Source: Clostridia bacterium (GTDB lineage: Bacteria; Bacillota; Clostridia; Oscillospirales; Acutalibacteraceae). From it: a stretch of DNA of 64,000 bases. Where the stretch lies: contig JAGAMO010000001.1 in NCBI GenBank assembly GCA_017624675.1, positions 92,633-156,632 of the forward strand. The letters are read 5' to 3'. This document shows positions 1 to 10,140 of the stretch, one piece after another. Numbering within the stretch: the first letter of the stretch is position 1; each line of letters starts with the position of its first letter. Below the pieces are notes generated by a model. The model saw only the letters and a list, made by a program, of their open reading frames with translations. It had not been told where the DNA came from and searched no databases. A program made the translations under genes and the position numbers.

Positions 1-462
1 AGCGGTGCTTTAATTACCGCAAGACTTGCTAACGAGCAGGGAAGAGATGTCTTTGTAATACCGGGTGCACCTGATAAAGAGGAATATAAAGGCTCAAATG
101 CTTTACTTCGTGACGGTGCTAAAGCCTTGCTCGATTTATCCGATATTTTTACGGAATATATTGTGCGTTTTCCCGATAAAATCGATATTAAAAAAGCGTA
201 TGATACTAAGATAATTGATAATAAACCTAAAAAGGACACAAAACCTGTAGAGGAAACCAAAATAATTTCAAAAAAATTCAATGTAGGTCTTTCCAAAGAG
301 GCAAAAATAGTATATAATTGTATAGATAAGCAAAAATTCCTTCCGGAGGAAATTTTAAACACCGGTCTTGATTCTTCGTCTCTGCTTTCGGCTCTTACCG
401 AGCTTGAAATGGAGTTTATGATTAAGGCTGTCCCCGGCGGAATGTATGAGTTATGTGAATAG
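1..462 (+). CDS. dprA: DNA-processing protein DprA, C-terminal part (5' end outside window)
   Basis: The frame is open from base 1, so the gene starts upstream of the window; 153 residues are visible. The first residues form the end of the Rossmann-like DprA fold (SGALITARLA, then VFVIPG and GSNALLRDGA), which in the family binds single-stranded DNA and loads RecA during transformation or recombination. A lysine-rich linker follows, then a small winged-helix-like C-terminal domain (about 95-153) seen in many DprA proteins. It lies 14 bases upstream of topA, the usual Bacillota order. An in-frame TTG at 127 could pass for a start, but the conserved family sequence before it shows that it is internal. 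Confidence 0.93.
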   Translation, partial: SGALITARLANEQGRDVFVIPGAPDKEEYKGSNALLRDGAKALLDLSDIFTEYIVRFPDKIDIKKAYDTKIIDNKPKKDTKPVEETKIISKKFNVGLSKEAKIVYNCIDKQKFLPEEILNTGLDSSSLLSALTELEMEFMIKAVPGGMYELCE

Positions 463-476
463 AACGGAGAAGATAT

Positions 477-2558
477 ATGCGAAAGCTTTTAATAGTTGAG
501 TCACCTTCAAAAATTAAGAGTATTAAGAAATACCTTGGCAGTGATTTTGATGTTATGGCTTCTATGGGTCATATCAGAGATTTACCCAAGTCTAAACTCG
601 GTATTGATGTTAAAAATAATTTTAAACTTGATTACACCAATATGCCTGACAAAAAGGATGTCATCAAAAAGCTTAAGGATGCTGTGGCTGATTATGATGC
701 AGTTTACCTTGCAACCGACCCTGATAGAGAGGGAGAGGCTATTGCGTGGCATTTGGCTCAAATTTTGGCGCTTGATATGTCAGACAAAAACCGTGTGACC
801 TTTAACGAGATTACAAAAAGCGCGGTTACTGCAGGTGTGAATGCACCTCGTGAACTTGATATTGATTTGGTTGATGCTCAACAGGCTCGTCGTGTTGTAG
901 ACCGCCTTGTGGGTTATGAGTTAAGTCCATTCCTTTGGAAAAAGGTCAAATCTGGTCTTTCAGCCGGTCGTGTTCAAAGCGTTGCTTTGCGCCTTATTGT
1001 TGAGCGTGAGCGCGAAATAGAAAAATTTGTACCAACCGAATATTGGTCGGTTGAGGCAAAGCTTTTATCTGAAAGAAAATCGTTCATTGCCCGTCTTTAC
1101 GGTTTTGCTGACGGCAAAAAAATTGAACTCATTCCCAATGAGAACGAGGCAAATACTATCGTTAATGCTTTAGAGTCAGCTGAATATACTGTTACCGAGC
1201 TTAAAAAGGGTAAACGCACCCGTCAACCTGCGCCTCCGTTTATTACTTCCACCTTGCAACAGGAAGCTTCAAGAAAGTTAGGCTTCACAGGTCAAAAGAC
1301 AATGCGAATTGCTCAACAGCTATATGAAGGTATTGAAATTCCAAACTTCGGCGTTACAGGTTTGATTACTTATATGCGTACCGACTCGCTTCGCATTTCT
1401 GAGGAAGCAAGAACTGCTGCAAAGGATTATATTACTAACAAATACGGCGAAAAATATTTGCCTGAAAAACCCAGATATTTCAAAACCAAGGGTAATGCTC
1501 AGGACGCTCACGAAGCTATAAGACCTACAGTTATCGGTCTTGAGCCCGAAACTCTTAAGGCTTCGCTTTCTAACGACCAATATAAGCTTTATAAACTTAT
1601 TTGGGAAAGATTTATCGCTTCTTTAATGGCTGCTTGTGTTCATAACACAGTTAATGCAGACATTACTGCAGGAGACTATCTATTCAAAGCAAGCGGTTAT
1701 TCGGTTGCTTTTGACGGATTTACAACCCTTTATGTTGAGGGTAAGGATGATGAGTCTGCTGACGAGGTAGCTTTGCCCGAAATGAAGAAAGGCGATGTTG
1801 TGAAGTTAAAGGAATTAAAACCATTACAACACTTTACACAGCCACTTCCCAGATACACCGAGCCTACTTTGATTAAGGCACTGGAAGAAAACGGCATCGG
1901 CAGACCTTCCACATACGCTTCAATTTTATCTAATATCTTAAATCGCGATTATATTGAAAGAGAAAAGAAATCTCTTAAACCCACTAATCTCGGTATGGTA
2001 ATTGTTGACCTTTTGGTTGAGCATTTTAATAAGATTTTTGATATTAAGTTCACCGCCGGTTTAGAAACCAAGCTTGATAAAATTGCTACCGGTGAGCTTG
2101 ACTGGATAAAGACAATTTCAACATTCTATGACGATTTTCACAAGCTTCATAAAAAGGCTGAGACCGACCTTGATGGTAAGCGTGTCAAGGTGCCTGTAAC
2201 TGAGACTGATGTGATTTGTGAAAAATGCGGAAGTAGAATGGTTGTTCGCACCGGTCGTTTTGGCAAGTTCTTGGCTTGTCCTAACTATCCTAAATGCCGT
2301 AATACCAAGCCTATGCCTGAAGATGAGGTAAAACAGCCTTGTCCAAAATGTGGAGCAAAGCTTGTCAAAAAGATTTCCAAAAAAGGAAAGAAATTTTACG
2401 GTTGCTCAAATTACCCAGAGTGCGATTTTGCTGCTCCCGGTATCCCAACGGGTGAAACTTGTAAAGAGTGTGGCGGAATTTTAGTAAAAGGTGCAAGAGG
2501 CAGAGCTTATTGTATGAATGCTGATTGCCCCACAAGAAAAACTACTAAGGAAAAATAA
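477..2558 (+). CDS. topA: DNA topoisomerase I (type IA)
   Basis: Relaxes negatively supercoiled DNA by passing a strand through a transient single-strand break. The 693-residue protein has an N-terminal Toprim domain with the ESPSK motif (8-12) and the acidic DPDREGE motif (about 81-87), then the archway carrying the catalytic tyrosine Y299 in the context TYMRTDS. From residue 581 there are three four-cysteine zinc ribbons (CEKCG.., CPKCG.., CKECG..), the usual DNA-binding tail of bacterial enzymes. Length and motifs are complete. ATG at 477 follows an AACGGAGA ribosome site. The stop codon abuts the trmFO start with no gap, so the two are probably translationally coupled. Confidence 0.97.
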   Translation: MRKLLIVESPSKIKSIKKYLGSDFDVMASMGHIRDLPKSKLGIDVKNNFKLDYTNMPDKKDVIKKLKDAVADYDAVYLATDPDREGEAIAWHLAQILALDMSDKNRVTFNEITKSAVTAGVNAPRELDIDLVDAQQARRVVDRLVGYELSPFLWKKVKSGLSAGRVQSVALRLIVEREREIEKFVPTEYWSVEAKLLSERKSFIARLYGFADGKKIELIPNENEANTIVNALESAEYTVTELKKGKRTRQPAPPFITSTLQQEASRKLGFTGQKTMRIAQQLYEGIEIPNFGVTGLITYMRTDSLRISEEARTAAKDYITNKYGEKYLPEKPRYFKTKGNAQDAHEAIRPTVIGLEPETLKASLSNDQYKLYKLIWERFIASLMAACVHNTVNADITAGDYLFKASGYSVAFDGFTTLYVEGKDDESADEVALPEMKKGDVVKLKELKPLQHFTQPLPRYTEPTLIKALEENGIGRPSTYASILSNILNRDYIEREKKSLKPTNLGMVIVDLLVEHFNKIFDIKFTAGLETKLDKIATGELDWIKTISTFYDDFHKLHKKAETDLDGKRVKVPVTETDVICEKCGSRMVVRTGRFGKFLACPNYPKCRNTKPMPEDEVKQPCPKCGAKLVKKISKKGKKFYGCSNYPECDFAAPGIPTGETCKECGGILVKGARGRAYCMNADCPTRKTTKEK

Positions 2559-3863
2559 ATGAAAAAAGCTGTTGTTTTAGGCGGAGGACTTGCAGGATGC
2601 GAAGCCGCTATGCAGTTGGCAAACAGAGGTATAAAGGTTGATTTATACGAAATGAAGCCAATTAAAAAATCCCCTGCACATAAGAGCAATTTGTTAGCTG
2701 AATTAGTTTGTTCTAATTCCCTAAAGGCAAATCGCACCGATTCTGCGGCAGGTCTTTTAAAGGAAGAAATGCGGATTTTAGGCTCGGTTTGTTTAAAGAG
2801 TTCCGATTTATCTGCTGTTCCTGCAGGTGGAGCATTGGCTGTTGACCGTGATATTTTTTCAAAACTTATTACCGAAGAAATAAACAACCACCCAAATATT
2901 ACAGTTGTAAGCGAGGTTGTTGAAAAAATACCGACGGACGCTGTTTGTGTTGTGGCAACAGGTCCTTTAACCGACGGTAAATTGGCAGAAGATATTGAGA
3001 ATTTGTGTGATAGCTCAAGCCTTAGCTTTTTTGATGCGGCGGCGCCAATTGTCACAGCTGAAAGCATTGATATGGATATTGCTTTCACTGCTTCAAGATA
3101 CGGCAAAGGCACCGATGATTACATTAACTGTCCATTTAACCGCGAGGAGTATGAGGCATTCCATAACGAGCTTATAAACGCTGAATCTGCCCCTTTAAAA
3201 GATTTTGACAGACCTTTTAAGGTGTATGAGGGTTGTATGCCTATTGAGGTTTTGGCAAAAAGGGGAGTGGACTCTATCCGCTTCGGTCCGTTGAAGCCGG
3301 TTGGTCTTACTGACCCTAGAACAGGTCACAGACCTTGGGCTGTGGTTCAGCTTAGAAAAGAAAACAAGGATGGGACACTTTACAATATAGTTGGTTTTCA
3401 AACCAACCTTAAATTTCCCGAGCAAAAAAGGGTGTTTTCAATGATACCCGGTCTTAAAAATGCAGAATTCGTGAGATACGGTGTTATGCACCGAAACTCC
3501 TTTATAAATTCCCCAAAACTTCTAAACCGAAATCTTTCACTTAAAACTAATAAGAATATTTTCTTTGCGGGTCAGTTATCAGGAGTTGAGGGTTATATGG
3601 AGTCTGCCGCAAGTGGTATAGTGGCTGGAATTAATGCGGCGGCTGAAATTTTAGGTGAAAAACCATTGGTTTTACCTGAATTTTCAATGATTGGCGCACT
3701 TCTTAATTATATTTGCGATGATTCGGTTGCTGATTTTCAACCAATGGGCGCAAATTTCGGTATTTTACCCCCCTTAGAACAAAAAATTCGAGACAAGAGG
3801 GAGCGTTATGCGGCTTTAGCCGAGCGTTCACTTAACTGGTTTAAAAACGAAAAGGAGAGTTAA
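2559..3863 (+). CDS. trmFO: Methylenetetrahydrofolate-tRNA (uracil-54-C5)-methyltransferase
   Basis: A folate- and FAD-dependent enzyme that makes ribothymidine at position 54 of tRNA. The N-terminus has the FAD-binding pattern [12 protein letters not shown] (residues 6-17). Two cysteines linked to catalysis in this family are present: C51 in ELVCSN and C226 in YEGCMP. Near the C-terminus the segment [12 protein letters not shown] completes the flavin site. Length (434) is normal. It follows topA directly and precedes plsX by 2 bases. topA-trmFO is a classical Bacillota pair (trmFO was formerly called gid). Confidence 0.96.
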   Translation: MKKAVVLGGGLAGCEAAMQLANRGIKVDLYEMKPIKKSPAHKSNLLAELVCSNSLKANRTDSAAGLLKEEMRILGSVCLKSSDLSAVPAGGALAVDRDIFSKLITEEINNHPNITVVSEVVEKIPTDAVCVVATGPLTDGKLAEDIENLCDSSSLSFFDAAAPIVTAESIDMDIAFTASRYGKGTDDYINCPFNREEYEAFHNELINAESAPLKDFDRPFKVYEGCMPIEVLAKRGVDSIRFGPLKPVGLTDPRTGHRPWAVVQLRKENKDGTLYNIVGFQTNLKFPEQKRVFSMIPGLKNAEFVRYGVMHRNSFINSPKLLNRNLSLKTNKNIFFAGQLSGVEGYMESAASGIVAGINAAAEILGEKPLVLPEFSMIGALLNYICDDSVADFQPMGANFGILPPLEQKIRDKRERYAALAERSLNWFKNEKES

Positions 3864-3865
3864 AA

Positions 3866-4852
3866 ATGCGTGTTGTTATAGATGCTTTTGGTGGAGATAA
3901 TGCACCTTTAGAAATTGTCAAAGGTGCAGCATTAGCTTCAAATGAATTTGGTTGTGATATTACTTTGACGGGTGACGAAGTAAAAATCAATGCAGTTATC
4001 AAAGAGAATAATTTGCAGTTTAAAGGTGATTTGAAGATAGTTCACACTGAAGATGTTATTACAATGCACGATGACCCAACATCACTTTTAAAGGCACATA
4101 AGGACAGTTCTATGGCTTTAGCATTTAAGGAACTTAGCGAAGAAAGAGCAGATGCATTTGTTTCTGCAGGCTCTACGGGTGCTTTGGTTGTTGGTGGAAC
4201 TCTAATTGTTAAAAGAATTAAAGGTATTAAAAGACCGGCTCTTGGAGGTATGATACCATCTCCAAAAGGTCATTATATGCTAATGGATATGGGTGCTAAT
4301 GCTGAGTGCCGACCCGAAATGTTAGAGCAGTTTGGTATAATGGCAAGCGCTTATTTAAAGGGTGTTGAGGGAATAGATAATCCCACTATCGGTCTTTTAA
4401 ATATAGGCACTGAGGATACCAAGGGCACTGAACTTCAAAAGGAAGCATATAAGCTACTTGAGAATGCACCGATAAACTTTGTTGGCAATATCGAATCTCG
4501 TGAAATGCCCAAGGGTGTTTGCGATGCGGTTATTACTGACGGATTTACAGGTAATATTGCTCTCAAACTAATCGAGGGCACTGCAATTACATTCTTTAAA
4601 TTAATAAAAGAAGCACTTTACAAAAGCGTGTTTAATAAACTTGCGGCTTTAGTAATTAAGAAAGACCTATATGCATTAAAAGGTATGATGGATAGCTCTG
4701 AGGTTGGCGGCGCACCCTTGCTTGGTGTTAAAAAACCTGTTATTAAAGCACACGGCAACTCAGATGCTAAGGCTATCAAAAATGCAGTGAGACAAGCTAT
4801 TGCCTTCACTGAGACAAAGGTTATTGATTCTATCACTAATAATTTAAATTAA
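3866..4852 (+). CDS. plsX: Phosphate acyltransferase PlsX
   Basis: Converts acyl-ACP to acyl-phosphate, the first step of phospholipid synthesis by the PlsX/PlsY route; the family is peripheral to the membrane. The 328-residue protein opens with the family signature VIDAFGGDNAP and has the conserved AGSTGAL and MGANAECRPEML segments. It sits between trmFO and rnc. In many relatives acpP lies between plsX and rnc, but here only 11 bases separate them and no carrier-protein gene fits. AGGAGAGTTAAAA gives a good ribosome site for ATG 3866. Confidence 0.95.
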   Translation: MRVVIDAFGGDNAPLEIVKGAALASNEFGCDITLTGDEVKINAVIKENNLQFKGDLKIVHTEDVITMHDDPTSLLKAHKDSSMALAFKELSEERADAFVSAGSTGALVVGGTLIVKRIKGIKRPALGGMIPSPKGHYMLMDMGANAECRPEMLEQFGIMASAYLKGVEGIDNPTIGLLNIGTEDTKGTELQKEAYKLLENAPINFVGNIESREMPKGVCDAVITDGFTGNIALKLIEGTAITFFKLIKEALYKSVFNKLAALVIKKDLYALKGMMDSSEVGGAPLLGVKKPVIKAHGNSDAKAIKNAVRQAIAFTETKVIDSITNNLN

Positions 4853-4863
4853 GGAATTTAAAA

Positions 4864-5547
4864 ATGAATACCTTACAAGAAAAATTACAATATACTTTTA
4901 AAAATGAAGATTTACTTATAAACGCTTTAACCCATTCGTCCTATGCAAATGAAGTTCGCAACGGTGTATCTTCTAACGAGCGTTTAGAATTCTTGGGCGA
5001 CTCGGTTTTATCTATTATTGTTTCTGAGTATATCTATAAGAAATTCGGTGATTTACCCGAAGGGGAACTGACAAAAATAAGAGCATCTTTGGTTTGTGAG
5101 AAATCTCTTTGTCTATTTTCCAGAGAGATGGATTTAGGGCAGTATCTTCGTTTAGGTAAGGGCGAGGAAAAAGGCGGAGGTAGAGAACGAGATTCTATTT
5201 TAGCCGATGCCTTTGAGGCTGTTTTGGCGGCAATTTACCTTGACGGCGGCTTTGAAGTTGCAAAGAAACACGTTTTGAGATTTATAAAGGACGAACTTTA
5301 TAATCACAATGAAGCCGAAACCTTTAAAGATTATAAAACTGCTTTACAGGAAATTATTCAGCGTAATCCTGAAGAGTCGGTTACCTATATTTTGACAAAT
5401 GAAACTGGACCCGACCATGACAAGGTATTTGAGGTTGAGGTAAGACTTAATTCTAATACAATTGGCAGGGGAAAGGGCAAAAATAAAAAACAGGCAGAGC
5501 AGTTTGCCGCTAAAGAGGCGTTACAGCTTATGGGTGCAGATATATGA
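4864..5547 (+). CDS. rnc: Ribonuclease III
   Basis: Double-stranded-RNA endonuclease that processes rRNA precursors and structured mRNAs. Residues 38-49 are the RNase III signature NERLEFLGDSVL, with catalytic acidic residues E42 and D46; the second acidic cluster is in DAFEAVLAAIYLDGG. A double-stranded-RNA-binding domain occupies roughly 155-224 and ends with the typical KNKKQAEQFAAKEAL helix. 227 residues is normal. The last four bases overlap the start of the radical SAM gene (ATGA), implying translational coupling. Confidence 0.96.
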   Translation: MNTLQEKLQYTFKNEDLLINALTHSSYANEVRNGVSSNERLEFLGDSVLSIIVSEYIYKKFGDLPEGELTKIRASLVCEKSLCLFSREMDLGQYLRLGKGEEKGGGRERDSILADAFEAVLAAIYLDGGFEVAKKHVLRFIKDELYNHNEAETFKDYKTALQEIIQRNPEESVTYILTNETGPDHDKVFEVEVRLNSNTIGRGKGKNKKQAEQFAAKEALQLMGADI

Positions 5548-6539
5548 GTTTAAAACACTCTAATATCTCAATTTTTGTTCCTCATATTGGTTGTCCTAAC
5601 AAATGCAGTTTTTGTAATCAAAGATATATTACAGGTGTTTTTAAAGCACCAACAGTGCGAGATGTCGCGATTGCTGTTAAAAACGCACAGACTAATCCGA
5701 ACTATGACCCAAAAACCACCGAAATTGCCTACTTTGGCGGAAGTTTTACTGCTATAAACCGCAATTATATGTTAAGGCTTTTAAGGGTGGCACACCGTTT
5801 TGTTAAAAGCGGAGTGGTAAGCGGTATCAGAATTTCAACCCGTCCCGATGCTATTGATGACGAGATTTTGACTCTTTTGAAGAAATATTCCGTAACGGCA
5901 ATTGAACTTGGCGCACAGAGTCTTAATGACAGGGTTTTAAGGCTTAATAACAGAGGTCATAAGGTTTCTGATGTTGTTAAAGCGGCAAAAAAAATTAGGG
6001 AATACGGTTTTGAACTTGGTCTTCAAATTATGACGGGACTTTATGCAGATAGCGATGCCTCTGCATTAAAAACTGCAGATAAGGTTATTGAAATAAAACC
6101 CGATACAGTAAGAATTTATCCAACCATTGTATTAAAGGACACTGATTTAGAAGCCTTGTATCTTGATAATATATATATACCGCAATCACTTGATAGTGCA
6201 GTAAATTTGGCGTCTAAACTTTATAAGATGTTTACTGACAACGGGATTAGAGTAATCCGTTTGGGACTTCATTCAATAGAAAAGGACGCATACATTGCAG
6301 GTCCTTGGCACCCCGCTTTTAGTGAGCTGTGTCAGTCTCAAATAATGTTAAATGAAGTTTTATCCCAAATTAATGAAAAGGGAAATTATATCATTTATGT
6401 TGGAAATTCCGATGTTTCAAAAATGATAGGTCAAAAACGCAGCAATATTCTGCATTTAGAAAGTAAAGGTATTTACTGCAAGGTAAAACCTGACGATACA
6501 TTAGGCAATTTAGAAGTTAGAATAGAAAGAGAAGTGTAA
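5544..6539 (+). CDS. Elp3-like radical SAM protein (no acetyltransferase domain)
   Basis: The 331-residue protein starts with the radical SAM cysteine motif C-x3-C-x2-C at C17, C21 and C24 (CPNKCSFC), followed by YFGGSFTA and GAQSLNDRVL, typical of the Elp3/MiaB-like core. The C-terminal lysine acetyltransferase domain of true Elp3 is absent. The gene is commonly found between rnc and smc in Clostridia, where it is annotated as ELP3-family or simply radical SAM; its substrate is not established. Inference: a tRNA or other nucleic-acid modification is likelier than a metabolic role, given the neighbours. It overlaps rnc by four bases. Confidence 0.85.
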   Translation: MSLKHSNISIFVPHIGCPNKCSFCNQRYITGVFKAPTVRDVAIAVKNAQTNPNYDPKTTEIAYFGGSFTAINRNYMLRLLRVAHRFVKSGVVSGIRISTRPDAIDDEILTLLKKYSVTAIELGAQSLNDRVLRLNNRGHKVSDVVKAAKKIREYGFELGLQIMTGLYADSDASALKTADKVIEIKPDTVRIYPTIVLKDTDLEALYLDNIYIPQSLDSAVNLASKLYKMFTDNGIRVIRLGLHSIEKDAYIAGPWHPAFSELCQSQIMLNEVLSQINEKGNYIIYVGNSDVSKMIGQKRSNILHLESKGIYCKVKPDDTLGNLEVRIEREV

Positions 6540-6542
6540 AAT

Positions 6543-9500
6543 ATGCTCTTAAGCTCAATACAGGTGCAAGGCTTTAAATCTTTTGCTGATAAAACCACAC
6601 TCAAATTCGGCAAGGGTATTACAGCTGTTGTAGGACCTAACGGAAGCGGTAAAAGTAATATTTCTGATGCTGTGCGTTGGGTACTTGGTGAGCAATCTAC
6701 AAAAAGTCTTCGCGGTCAGTCAATGGAGGATGTAATTTTCGGCGGTACCGAAACCCGCCGTCCTCACGGCTTTTGCGAGGTTACTTTAAATATTGATAAC
6801 TCTGACAGAACATTGAATTTTGACAATGATGATGTTAGTATAACCCGCCGTTATTTCCGTTCTCACGAAAGCGAGTACGCAATTAACGGTGTTTCGGTGC
6901 GTCTTAAGGATATTCATGAATTGTTTATGGATACAGGTCTTGGTCGCGACGGTTATTCTATGATTGGTCAAGGTAAGATTGACAATATTATCAGTTCTAA
7001 ATCAGGTGAGAGACGCGATATTTTTGAGGAGGCCTCAGGTATTTCTAAATACCGCTATCGCAAAATTGAAGCCGAGCGTAAGCTTGTTTCTGCTGAGGAT
7101 AATTTACTTAGACTTCACGATATTTTAGACGAGCTTAAAGGCAGAGTCGGTCCCTTGAAAGAGCAGAGTGAAAAGGCTCAAAAATTCCTTGATTTAGCCG
7201 ATGAAAAGAAAAAACTTGAAATAGGTCTTTGGCTTTACACCCTTAATAATTCAAAGGAAACTTTAAGACAGCAGGAGAGCAAAATTGCTTTGGCTGAGCT
7301 GACTTATAAGGAAATTGAAAAAGACTTAGAGGAATTTGATCGCAAAACCGAGGAAAATACTGCTTATTTTGCAAAACTTACCTCTGAAATTGAGGGCGAA
7401 AGACTAAGCATTTCTTCAACAAACGAGCAAATTGTAAAGCTTGACGGTCAGGTTACACTTCTAGAAACAAATATCGCCCACAACAGTGATAATATACTCC
7501 GTTTAACTGATGAAAAATCAAACCTTGGCAAGACTGACAGTGAGGCTAAGGATGAAATTTCTCAAAAAGAAAACGAAATTGCACTTAAAAACGAAAACAA
7601 AGCGGCTTTAGTTGAAAAACTTGCTATTTTAGAAAAGGAACTCTCAGAGTTATTAAGCGACAGTGACAGTATTTCACGCCAAATTGAGTCTCAGATTAAA
7701 GAACTTAATGTGATTTCTCAACAAAGTGCTGACCTTAGAGTTAATATTGTAACAGCAGAGACTGCTACCGAGGATATTAATAATCGGGCTGAAATATTAA
7801 AAGAACAAAAGAAGAATATTGCAGACAATATCGCTTCATTAAATACCGAAGCTGATGAGACAAAATCTTTACTCAAATCTTTAGAAGATAGAGAAACCTC
7901 GGCTTCAAATATGCTTAAAGGTTATGAAATTAAGGCTACTGCTTCAAAGGAACAAATAGAAACTTTAAAGGCAGAAAACGATAATCTTACTTTAGATATC
8001 GAGGCTAAAAAACGCCGTATTCAAATTTTAAAGGACCTTGAAAATAATTTAGAAGGTTTTGGTTTTGCGGTTAAAACTGTCATTGCACAAAGTGAAACAG
8101 GTGTTTTAAAAGGAATTTGCGGTCCCGTTTCAAAGCTCATAAAGGTTGACCGTGAATACAGTATCGCTGTTGAAACCGCTTTGGGTAACGCTATTCAAAA
8201 TGTTATTACCGATACCGAAGCCGATGCTAAAAGAGCTATCAGCTACCTTAAAAACAATAAGGGCGGCAGAGCAACATTTTTACCCGTTGCAACAATTAAA
8301 GCCCGTGAATTTAAGGAATCAGGCTTTGAAAATATGTTTGGCTTTATCGGTAACGCTGCCGATTTGGTTGAATGTGATAAAAAGTATAAAGAAATCATAA
8401 GATATTTACTTGGCGGTACTGTTGTTGCTGAAGACATTGATTCTGCCGCAACTATTGCTAAGAAATTTGGTTACCGCTTTAAGGTTGTAACCCTTGACGG
8501 ACAAGTTATCAATGCGGGTGGTTCCTTAACCGGCGGTTCTTTGGCTAAAAATTCGGGAATTTTGAGCCGTTCTTCTGATATTAAGAAATTAGAAAACGAT
8601 GTTGAAAAGTTAAATGCTAAACTTAAAACCGTTTCCTTGAATTTAGATAATGCAAATCTTGATTTGGCAAAATTGGATGCCGAAATTACCTCTTTAAAGG
8701 CTGAGCTTACCACTGTAAATGAGGATAAAATCCGTGCTTTAGCCGAGCTTAGAAGATTAGAGGATTTGATTTCTACTGCTAATCAAAATATTGCGAACAT
8801 TGAAAACGAAGAAAATTTAAGTGCTGAAAAATTGGCGTTGTTGGTTTCTAAGGCTGAGGAATCTTCCAAAAAGATTTCAGAGCTTGAAATTAAGAAAACC
8901 GAATTACAGGCTGAAATTGATAGTATGACAGGTGGCAGAGACTCGCTTTCTGCAAAGCGTGAGTCTTTAGGTGATGAAATTACATCACTTAAACTCAGCA
9001 TCATTGAAACTGAAAAGGATATTGAGTCTTTAACCTCTGCTAAAACAACGATTGTTAATTTAATTTCTACCCGTGAAAAACGAGTTTTGGAAATTGATAA
9101 TGAAATTAAAGATTTAGAGCTTGCTAACACTCAGTTAGAGGCTTCAATTAACGATACAAACGCTGAAATTTCTCGCCTCAAACAATTAATAGCAGATGCC
9201 AATAAGAATATTGAGGATATGATTGATAAGAGAAACAACACTGAAAAATCCGGTGTTGAGCTTCGCGCGGGTGAGCGTGAAAAAACCGCTAAGCGTGAGC
9301 AAATCGGTGGCGAATTGGCTCGACTTGTTGAACGCAAAGAGGTTATGGTGCGTGAATACGACGAGGTTATTGCTAAGCTCTTTGACGAGTATCAGTTAAC
9401 AAGAAGCGAAGCTGAGGCTTTAGGTATTGAGATTGAAAACTTGTCCGAGGCTAAGAAGAAGCTTACCGAAATTAAGCATAAAATCAGAGCATTGGGCAAT

Positions 9501-10121
9501 GTGAATGTTGCGGCTATCGAAGAATACAAGGAAGTTAGCGAACGCTACGAGTTCTTGTCCGCTCAGGTTGAGGATGTTGAAAAAACAAGAAGCGAACTAT
9601 ACAAGCTTATTAATCAACTCACAACTCAAATGAAGGATATCTTTACAGTTGGTTTTGAGAAAATCAGCAATAATTTTTCTAAAACCTTTGTTGAGTTGTT
9701 TGGTGGCGGAAGTGCAAGTCTTAGTCTTTCTGACCCCGAAAATATTTTGGAAAGTGGAATTGATATTAATGTTAAGCTTCCGGGTAAGAATGTTCCTAGT
9801 CTTGACGGTCTTTCGGGCGGTGAGAAAGCACTTATTGCTTTGTCAATTTACTTCTCAATTATGCGTGTGAATGCGCCTCCGTTCTGCTTCCTTGACGAGG
9901 TTGACACTGCACTTGACGATATTAATGTTGAGCGTTTTGCAAACTATATGAAGGATTCAGAATTTGCAACGCAGTTTATTTGTGTCACTCACAGACGTGG
10001 CACAATGGAAGCTGCTGATATGCTTTATGGAGTTACAATGCAGGAAAAGGGTGTTACAAAGCTTTTGGAACTTAATGTTTCCGAGCTCGAAAAGAAATTA
10101 GAACTCACTGAAACTGCATAA
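6543..10121 (+). CDS. smc: Chromosome segregation ATPase SMC
   Basis: The bacterial condensin subunit, working with ScpA and ScpB to compact and separate chromosomes. In order: ATP-binding head with Walker A GPNGSGKSN (31-39), a long heptad-rich coiled coil (about 170-500), a hinge (about 505-670) with the glycine-rich segment LDGQVINAGGSLTGGSL at its end, a returning coiled coil, and the C-terminal head with signature LSGGEK (1090-1095) and Walker B FLDEVD (D1118, E1119). Length 1192 is typical. It is followed after 19 bases by ftsY, the standard Bacillota order. Confidence 0.97.
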   Translation: MLLSSIQVQGFKSFADKTTLKFGKGITAVVGPNGSGKSNISDAVRWVLGEQSTKSLRGQSMEDVIFGGTETRRPHGFCEVTLNIDNSDRTLNFDNDDVSITRRYFRSHESEYAINGVSVRLKDIHELFMDTGLGRDGYSMIGQGKIDNIISSKSGERRDIFEEASGISKYRYRKIEAERKLVSAEDNLLRLHDILDELKGRVGPLKEQSEKAQKFLDLADEKKKLEIGLWLYTLNNSKETLRQQESKIALAELTYKEIEKDLEEFDRKTEENTAYFAKLTSEIEGERLSISSTNEQIVKLDGQVTLLETNIAHNSDNILRLTDEKSNLGKTDSEAKDEISQKENEIALKNENKAALVEKLAILEKELSELLSDSDSISRQIESQIKELNVISQQSADLRVNIVTAETATEDINNRAEILKEQKKNIADNIASLNTEADETKSLLKSLEDRETSASNMLKGYEIKATASKEQIETLKAENDNLTLDIEAKKRRIQILKDLENNLEGFGFAVKTVIAQSETGVLKGICGPVSKLIKVDREYSIAVETALGNAIQNVITDTEADAKRAISYLKNNKGGRATFLPVATIKAREFKESGFENMFGFIGNAADLVECDKKYKEIIRYLLGGTVVAEDIDSAATIAKKFGYRFKVVTLDGQVINAGGSLTGGSLAKNSGILSRSSDIKKLENDVEKLNAKLKTVSLNLDNANLDLAKLDAEITSLKAELTTVNEDKIRALAELRRLEDLISTANQNIANIENEENLSAEKLALLVSKAEESSKKISELEIKKTELQAEIDSMTGGRDSLSAKRESLGDEITSLKLSIIETEKDIESLTSAKTTIVNLISTREKRVLEIDNEIKDLELANTQLEASINDTNAEISRLKQLIADANKNIEDMIDKRNNTEKSGVELRAGEREKTAKREQIGGELARLVERKEVMVREYDEVIAKLFDEYQLTRSEAEALGIEIENLSEAKKKLTEIKHKIRALGNVNVAAIEEYKEVSERYEFLSAQVEDVEKTRSELYKLINQLTTQMKDIFTVGFEKISNNFSKTFVELFGGGSASLSLSDPENILESGIDINVKLPGKNVPSLDGLSGGEKALIALSIYFSIMRVNAPPFCFLDEVDTALDDINVERFANYMKDSEFATQFICVTHRRGTMEAADMLYGVTMQEKGVTKLLELNVSELEKKLELTETA

Positions 10122-10140
10122 TAGAAATTAGGAGAATTTT

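Noticed and set aside
2507-3112. 201-codon open frame on the - strand across topA/trmFO
   Set aside because: It is antisense to trmFO, has no ribosome site or recognisable sequence, and is explained by the codon bias of the true gene.
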